NCBI GenBank assembly: GCA_002633005.1
Contig: NMRA01000157.1
Span: 1-62,000 of the forward strand
Source: Phoronis australis
Taxonomy: Eukaryota > Phoronida > Phoronidae
Direction of reading: 5' to 3'
Length of the DNA stretch: 62,000 bases
Part shown: one piece after another, positions 54,755 to 62,000 of the stretch
Numbering within the stretch: position 1 is the first letter of the stretch
How the letters are laid out: each line of letters begins with the position of its first letter
Position numbers and translations under genes: made by a program
The notes under the pieces: model-generated
What the model saw: the letters and a program-made list of their open reading frames with translations, nothing else
What the model was told of the DNA's origin: nothing
Database searches by the model: none

Positions 54755-56665
54755 CTACAAAAATAAATATTCAGTGTTTATGGACAGGATACAGTGGGGC
54801 AAACGATATTTACGAGTTTGGTCGTGGCATAGTTCCAGATGTCCCGCTTTTTCTGATGCTGTTTTTTCATTTTCAAATGTTGGCAACTATGCATCGTTTG
54901 TGAAGGCTTAAGACCTTCGCACAGCAACATGCAGTGATTCTTTGTTTTGGCTAGCTCATTTAACATTTGACGACATGAGAATTTTGTCAGGTCGCACTTA
55001 GCCAGTTGACATGCAAAGCATCCAGCCCTGAGTGCGCCAGAAGCTTTTTGGTGAGTTATGCCTTGCCATGCCAACAGACAAGTAAAGAATGGAGGGGTGC
55101 CTTAAGTGACCGTTAATGTCTTTAAATCTTCCCAGCTCTAAAATAAACTTGGGGAAACATGTTTCTTTTCAAAACTTCTTTCATTTATCAACAAATTCGA
55201 GAACTGGCTATAGGTCTTGGTGGATCACTAGAGGTCGATACTTGTCCACCAGGATCGGCCCTCTTATAACTGCTGCCACCAAGAACTTAGTAGGCTGCAA
55301 AATAGCAATGTCAATGATTTAGTGTAAGAACGTACCAGAAAGAAATCTGGATTCATACAGTATTTAGCAAGTTGGGAGGATTTAAAGACATCAACAGCCT
55401 CTAATGAATCTCTCTATGCTTGAAAGGTACTTATAGCAATGAGACTTTGATGATTTTGCCAGAGTGAGATATAATTTGCCAACACGCTTAGTAGGCATGA
55501 CCAGGTTTGAACCTGTGCCTTTTGGGCGCACCTGATGATAAAAAGTGCGCCTTTTATCAAAAAGTTGTGCCCAGCAGACTTAGCGTAATTGAAGTGGTAA
55601 CATATGAAAGAGAAACCTAAGGGCAATCAGAATAAGTCATGTTAGGCTGTAAGTTGACTAGAATCTTGCATTTTTGGAAGAGTGTTGCGCCCAAGGGCGC
55701 ACAGCTACAATGTACTTGTGCCTTTTTTATTTTTTGATGAGCTAATGGCGCAAAGGCGCAGTCCAGGAATACTACAGTGTACCTGTATACAGGTATGAGA
55801 GCTTATCTTAATGTTTTTAGCACATATCTCTGCCAGAAATATGTCTCATAACGTAGAATTGTCGTGAGCCGTGAGGACTTGACAGGGACCTCAGGGGTCT
55901 CACACTCCGCTGATTTATCCACAATTTTGTCTAACATCTACAAAACGGTGCAATATAAGAGTTTCCCTTTAATTGAAATTTCCTTTGATTACCATACCAT
56001 GACCATGTTGATTATTGTGCCAGTTTGCAATTTATAGTGAAAACTATAACTTTTCGCTAAGTTAACTTAAAGATGTTGTTAGGGATTTTTATAGCCAGCC
56101 AGCTAGCTGTACCAAAGCTAGGGATTTTAATGTTCAAAACTCTGAAAATTAGTCATGCACATCAACGGACTAAACAGCGTTCAGGGTCATTAATCATACA
56201 TAACAGCGTTGGCTCACCTAGTCAGAGCCAACGGCCACAAGAGAGCTAACAATCACCAATCCAGGATGTTACTTTTCCTAAAATGACCTACAAAAAACTT
56301 TCTAGTTTTCCAAGTAGTTTTGAAACACGCATGTTGATTGGTTATATCACTCTGCTAGTCATCTGTAGTTTAATTGGTGATCGCGCACACACCTCTTAAC
56401 CTGCGTAGCAATACTTTCCTACATAAAAAATACTTTTAAAAAGGTCTGTAGCAAATTTAATGGTTAGGTATCCCATTTACATTTGTTTAAAGGCTATAAA
56501 TGTAATTTTATTCATATTAAGTCGCAATTCTATTTTTCAAGTCCATTTAAAATTTTACATTTTGTGCGGATTGTTTCAAGTTTACGAGTACTTCGTCCGA
56601 CCCACTTAACACAAAACACTGCAGGTGCTGCGAAGAGCAACTCTGAGATAGCAACATATTAGACA
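54755..56665. other. divergent intergenic region; candidate promoters of the minus-strand gene and ALDH4A1
   Basis: No coding sequence recognised. From about 55510 to 55760 the sequence is studded with GCGCC/GGCGC words. Inverted CCAAT boxes (ATTGG) occur near 56337 and 56372, about 300 bases before the ALDH4A1 ATG; no TATA box at a convincing distance. The minus-strand gene needs an untranslated first exon somewhere here. Confidence 0.35.
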
Positions 56666-56709
56666 ATGTTACGGTCATTGAGGTCTGTATTATCGACTGA
56701 ATTGCGTAG
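56666..56709 (+). CDS. ALDH4A1: ALDH4A1 exon 1: mitochondrial presequence start
   Basis: ATG followed by LRSLRSVLSTELR and a split Arg codon completed by the first base at 60180. Donor AG|GTAGGT. Basic, Ser/Leu-rich and without acidic residues until Glu12, as expected of a matrix-targeting amphipathic helix. The next exon continues HIGLTSRGAHNLLNYVATNE. Chosen because phase 2 matches the next exon exactly. It is short, so an untested splice prediction. Confidence 0.7.
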
Positions 56710-59700
56710 GTAGGTAGTTTGACCGTGCACAGGGCTTAAGTTAAACCATGGCCCATATTAATACCTCATTTGTAATAGTCTACTAGTACTCAAGTCTCAA
56801 GTTATACACGATCCTGGTCTGGTGTCTTGACTGGAGACTTGTCCTAGCCAAGTTTTCTGCAAAGCAGCCAGTTATGCAACATTAGTCTGGGTAATGGTGT
56901 CATGCTTTGTCCTGTTATACAAGGTTAACATTTGTGTTGTTTTTGTCGTTTCCTGCGGCAAGTCGTAGCCTAGGAGACTGCACACATACGGTAACCCCTC
57001 GGCTGGCTGGACAGAGGCTATGTTGTAGACAGTACCACCCTCTAAACTGAAGAGATGGTGGCCATCCCTTAAGCCATCCCTACAATGGAAGCTTGTTGGT
57101 GAATTATGCCACTCACTGATTAACCCATCGAAGTTACGTTGCTATAAGTAGCTTTGCACACAGAGTGACACCTTAGAAGATTGTTGATGTCTTTAACTCT
57201 TCCCAGCTCAAACAAATGCTCCTGCAGTCAAAGTACTTTGTTCAGTTTGTGCAAAATCATATTCAAGCTACAAACCTTACTTAAGTTGACAGCAATTTTT
57301 CAAACTCTTTAGAGAATATGTTGTAAGAATTTTTCTCAGCGACACCAAATTATGATAATAAGCAGCTTTAGACTTCTTAGAAGTTCATCTGATTGTCAAC
57401 GTTATGGACAAGAAAGATGTTGGACCACAAAAATCTGAGCTCTTCCGAGCAGACTTGCAGGCTGACACAGAATGGGCTTATCTATGCGGTGTTGTCTGAA
57501 CTCTTGTATCATGCTTTGATAGATTTGATGTGATGTTAGTATAAGTTTGTCATCATTGTAATGAGTGTAATGCATATAACGCTATCTTTCGTTGTTGGGT
57601 GCAAAGTTAGGTTAATGTATGTAACAAAGAGTGTAAACATTATTGAGTAAGTGAGAGACTGCTGTTATTTAAAGCTGAATTTCACCCTTGTTCAGCTGTC
57701 AATGTTCAATTCTTAACCGCAGTGCTTTGGGGTTTAATAACTTCACTGCATTCATCCAGTCAAGAATTATTACCGAATGAGTTGGCAACATAAGCCACAG
57801 GTAATATGTCCTTTTCCAATCAATTTTAGGATTGTCCAGCTATAATAAACTCTAAAGCATTTTCTAGAGTAGTTGATGGTTTCGGTGTTCTTATTGGTCA
57901 TGGAAATTGTTATGTGATCGTCTCGGTTGTTAGTGTTTACTACTTCTACTAGTTTAGTCGGCGCATGTACCATGTGATGTAATTCATTAGACACACCTTT
58001 CGCACAAGGCAGTTGCACATTGCCAGCTGTGTAGAATAGATTTTTTTTAATATGTATCCCGTTGATATTTAGTTTTTATCCTTTTGTTTACTAAAACACT
58101 TCTTCATTGCGGTAGCAAAATATTGCAGAGACAGAATCCCGTCGTAGTAGCAAATATTATGAGACTAATTTTATGATCTCAGAATAAAATGCTAACTTTG
58201 GTTTTCATATTTTTAGCCACGTAAACAGGGCCTAATTTAGCTTTAAATTTATAGAATAGAATATCAATTTAAAGTAAATAATGAAACAAAGTGAAGTTGA
58301 AAAAAAATGCAATACATGTTGAGTTGGATATTATCCAGACTTATCTGGTTGCACCCAAAAGTGCTCCACTGTCTTTTAGAATAAAGTATTTGGTTCTCTA
58401 TTCAAATGAAAATCTCATTTACAAAATCTATGGATTGTACTCATTTTCAACTGAATCGGGGCAGACAAATGTTTGAGACTTGTGTGAGAAATCTCATTTC
58501 ATACGAGAAGGTATTTTGTTTGTGTTACTTGCTGCACCCTAATTCAGCTGTGGGCTTCTATAAGGTATGTCTGAAGTGGAATGCTTCACATTGGCCAGTA
58601 TGGCTACCAGAAAGAACGTCTGATGATGCCTCTTTTGACAAGTGATGAGTTTGAAATATTTTAACAATCATTTAAACTTTAAAACATAAGAAAATATTGA
58701 CACCTAATCCACCTTTCCTTACCCCAGTGTTTAACAACTGAAAGAGCCCCTGTGCAGGCCTCTTCAAACCCTTTTTCCAGATAACTGTTATGTGGGGGGT
58801 TCTTGATGGGGGCTCTTTCCGACATTCGTGGTACTGGTTATTGTGTTAGGCAAAACAAGACACCAAATGTATTTGCCATGAGATAACACCTGTTTCAGTA
58901 TCAATTTAAAGGTCGAAACACTGACAAAAGCTTTTTGTAGCTCTCTTCTTTTTGATAATTTTTTTCACATATGCGTTTTGCGAGGCCAGTCACCATTTAC
59001 TTGGTTCAGTATCTAGTATTTCATGATTCTCCTTATCTTCTGTCAATATACCCTCATATCAGTCTCTACAATAATTAGTTCAATTGGTCAAATGTTGCCA
59101 ACTTTATGATGGCTGAATGTCAATGTGGAATTATTGCATTATTACCAAGGTGCTGTTGCACCTGAATGCTGTCTGAGTGGATATCATCAGCGGCGTTTTC
59201 CAGGACTAGTTTTTAAGTGTCACCACCACCTGTTTGCTTTCACCTGCGACATGTTTAAATGACCCCATGACCTGGAAAAATAAGGATCGGTTTGAAAACA
59301 GGCGTTGCAATCGTTGACGATGTATCTACAGGTTTAAAGTCTAGGTTTTTTGTCTCGTACTGCTTAAGGACTTCGGATCATGGCAGATAAAGCATTCAGA
59401 TGTACCGTATTGGTACTGCAAGGACATTAAAACAGAGATTGTCTGCCACCGGTTGCATCTGGCACGTTTGTTGTTGTTGGCACATTTTCAATACATTCGG
59501 GATTCCAGTTGTGAACTTGTGGGGAACACTGGTTGGTGGGCAAGGCCTTTTCAACTGGTAACTGTAAAGGGAAAATATTTGCTCTGAGCATAAAATCGAA
59601 CCCGTGAAAGGGTCAGCAGGTGTTCACATATTAATGCGAAGAAACAGATTCAATTTATGTCCGTTGTTCTGGGGTATGATTAACAGTATGATATTCCGTT

Positions 59701-60800
59701 TGTGCCCGAAAGTGAACACTTCTTATGTTCTTTTTTATGCATATGACACATGACATTAACCAAAAAATGTAAACGCATGTGATTAAACAAATTTAGTATA
59801 AAATTATATTTAGCAAGAATTTCTTATCATTTCTGAGACGCTAGATATTTTTTAATGAGTGCTCGATTTCCTAACTAGAATTCATTCTATCGAATTTTGT
59901 TGAAAGAAAGGCTGTGTTTTAAACAGTAATTTATCAGAGTGCAACACGAAAGTCACATTTCGATACTTATCAAATATCATCCTCGGGTAAAACTGTAGAC
60001 AGAAAACAAAATATTGTAACAGAATGTTCGCATTACAATGCATGGCACGTTTTCTGCCTTCTGTAAAGTACCTGAGGATCATATTTGGTTAATATCGAAA
60101 TGTCGCTTTCATGCTTCACTCTAGTGTCATTTTTGTTTTCGACTTCTTCTAATTTGGCCAATAACTGATATTATTCAAGGCACATTGGCCTGACCAGTCG
60201 GGGAGCGCACAACCTACTCAACTACGTGGCCACGAATGAACCTCTACAGGAGTATTTACCTGGCAGTGACTTGAGGATTCAGCTGGACAAGGCCTTGCAC
60301 AATGCCGAAGGGGTGTGTCATGAGGTGCCCATCGTCATCGGTGACGAAGAGTTCAAGAGTGATCAGGTCAAATATCATGTTGCGGTAAGTCCTTTTACAA
60401 AATTTCCATAGCAAAGATTCCGCCACACGGTGCTGCACCATGTTTTACACCATGTTGAGAAATCTTTGACCATATTTGAAAAGCTCTGAGCCATGTTTCA
60501 AATCTTAGACGTGGACCGCTTTTATGCAGTAAGGTCTTTGTCATGTGATTGCACGGACGGCAAAAGTGAAATTAGATCTATCAGCAAAAAAGTAGAAGAC
60601 GAGTACAAAATTGTCAAAAAAATTATTTTTTTCACTCATATTTTTTAAAATTCTAGGCATATTGGGCTATTTATCGGTCCTTTGACCATCCAAAATCCTG
60701 AAAGTTCTTCCTTGTGCAGTGTAAAAAAGGCTAACTTTGTTCTATTTTACAGCCCTTTGATCATCAGACTCAAATTGCAAAATTCTACTATGCTACCGAG
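56666..60800 (+). CDS. ALDH4A1: ALDH4A1 (delta-1-pyrroline-5-carboxylate dehydrogenase), first three exons, 3' truncated
   Basis: Mitochondrial matrix NAD-dependent aldehyde dehydrogenase that oxidises glutamate semialdehyde/P5C to glutamate, the second step of proline breakdown. Exons: 56666-56709, 60180-60384 and 60753-60800; phases (2, 0, 0) fit. The mature N-terminus reads NEPLQEYLPGSDLRIQLDKA, then HEVPIVIGDEEFKSDQVKYH and PFDHQTQIAKFYYATE. These align with human NEPVLAFTQGSPERDALQKA, MEAIPCVVGDEEVWTSDVQY and PFNHGHKVAKFCYADK. The 99 residues seen are the N-terminal arm and start of the NAD-binding domain; catalytic Cys and Glu lie beyond the window. The remaining exons must follow after 62000. 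Confidence 0.9.
56710..60179 (+). other. ALDH4A1: ALDH4A1 intron 1
   Basis: About 3.5 kb between the presequence exon and exon 2. I see no exon, RNA gene or tandem array in it. The acceptor is TTATTCAAG at 60179, a weak AAG form. Confidence 0.6.
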
Positions 60801-62000
60801 GTAAGTGTGCTTGTATTAAACTACTGTGTGTCTTATTTCAGTTGGTAAAGTAGTAGACAGAAAGTTAGTAATACCTTTTGCTGGAAAAATTGCGAAGTCT
60901 ACCTAGCATGTGTTCAGTATTGGTTACTGCTGTTTCATTTGTGTATCCACGTGCCCTCTACCAATTATAAAGGTACCATCATACTCATGAATTATCTGTC
61001 ATTTTACTCACTGCCATGATGGGGTCGTTAAATACGAGTAGATGGTTGCTTACTCTCATGCTTCTCCGTGCTAACTCCCATGTTTGGCTTATAACTCTCT
61101 CCTGAATATTCCACCAAAGTTTCGCTTTATGCTGACTAAGTTCCTACTCCTAATTCGTGCATCGGCGACTTCCTTAAAAGAGCTAGTGAGTGTCTTTGTG
61201 AGCGCCAGTCTGAGTCTCACAAGGATTTTGGTCCCTTAAAGATGTATTTGCATGCTCTTAACTATGCGAGTATATAGTAGGAATTAAACAACAATGTAAC
61301 TTTAAAGATATATTTCCGTGCTCTTAACTTTGCTAATGTATAGCTGCAGGAACTAAATGATAATGTTATTTGAACATCGTCTACGCTAAACAGAGTGCAG
61401 TTGAATTGATTGACAACTTGTATATGTGAAAACAAAAAAAAATCTGCAAATAGTTGACATTTGTACTAATTATGTACCTTGAAGGCTCACATAGCCCGCA
61501 TCATGCAGTGTTATTCCCCAACACCACATCACATTACATATTGGACACAGTTGAGTGATTTACAGCTGATCATTTTGTACACAAAGCTCATTCTTAAAAG
61601 TATTCCGCAATTTTTAATGTACTTCATATTAACAGCGTCGCTATATGTTGTGTTTCTGGCCACAGAGATAAAGAATTAGCGTGCAAGTTTCACTTTGAAC
61701 ATAACTATGCTCAAACAGCCAGTTTCAGTCATATTCGAGCAGGAAATGCCCACTTTTTACTGAAGGAGATGTGAAATGGTTTTTAGGGTCACTAGTTTTA
61801 ATACTGTACCTGGAAGCAAAAAATGGTGAAGGATTTGTGTTAGCAAATCGACCATTCGGTTAAGCGTCGATCCCCGACTTCTCAATTTTTTGCTCGTTTC
61901 CACTCCAGTCCCACTCTCTGATTTTTTAATTTCCTAATTTAAACACTCTGATGTTAACTTGGACAACTGCAGTTATGTTTAGGAATTATTGTTTTGATAA
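60801..62000 (+). other. ALDH4A1: ALDH4A1 intron 3 (incomplete) with a 66-bp duplication
   Basis: No further ALDH4A1 exon is recognised before the window ends. Contains the tandem duplication at 61236-61367. Confidence 0.5.
61236..61367 (+). repeat. 66-bp tandem duplication
   Basis: Two units start at 61236 (TTAAAGATGTATTTGCATGC) and 61302 (TTAAAGATATATTTCCGTGC). Both continue TCTTAACT...TGC...TATAG...GGAA-TAAA. The first unit is also present inverted at 9554-9586. Confidence 0.75.

Noticed and set aside
54778-55074. 98-codon minus-strand ORF rich in Cys and Lys
   Set aside because: No start context, homology or splice connection to the adjacent minus-strand exon in frame; probably 5' flank.

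Overview
The window is animal nuclear DNA: AT-rich, with many short spliced exons (GT-AG introns, one probable GC-AG), tRNA-headed SINEs and several decayed interspersed repeats. The proteins are clearly metazoan but well diverged from human. I read it as a marine invertebrate (lophotrochozoan, or an invertebrate deuterostome such as a lancelet or hemichordate); the sequence alone does not settle which.

Layout. (1) 1-2948: presumably an intron of the next gene, with a short intact 60-codon ORF and degraded repeats. (2) 2949-46899, plus strand: the ATM checkpoint kinase, for which I resolve 51 coding exons. Their phases agree at every junction and they sum to 8232 nt (2743 residues plus stop). 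They correspond to human ATM from about residue 266 to the end, so only the N-terminal ~270 residues are missing, probably upstream of the window. HEAT solenoid, FAT, PI3K-like kinase and FATC parts are all present and intact. (3) 46900-49684: ATM 3' flank with polyadenylation signals and repeats. (4) 49685-54754, minus strand: a five-exon gene of about 201 codons with phase-consistent junctions. Its product is not identified with confidence; the C-terminal half resembles proteasome-assembly-chaperone folds. (5) 56666-60800 and beyond, plus strand: the 5' end of ALDH4A1 (mitochondrial delta-1-pyrroline-5-carboxylate dehydrogenase). A 14-codon first exon encodes the start of a mitochondrial presequence, and two more exons follow before the window ends.

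The three genes are not an operon and do unrelated jobs: DNA double-strand-break signalling (ATM), an unknown role (minus-strand gene) and proline catabolism in mitochondria (ALDH4A1). The minus-strand gene and ALDH4A1 are divergent, with about 1.9 kb between their start codons.

Non-genic structure: a 22-bp minisatellite of about 31 units (3463-4158), a 42-bp five-copy tandem (21367-21575), a triplicated exon-intron junction giving three successive 5' splice sites (31650-31870), two copies of a tRNA-derived SINE, at least three other repeat families, a perfect 24-bp palindrome and a perfect 13-bp-arm hairpin. I found no CRISPR array, functional tRNA or rRNA gene, complete transposon or new multi-gene system. 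The most interesting signals are the splice-site triplication, the conserved and missing ATM regulatory residues, and the unidentified minus-strand gene.
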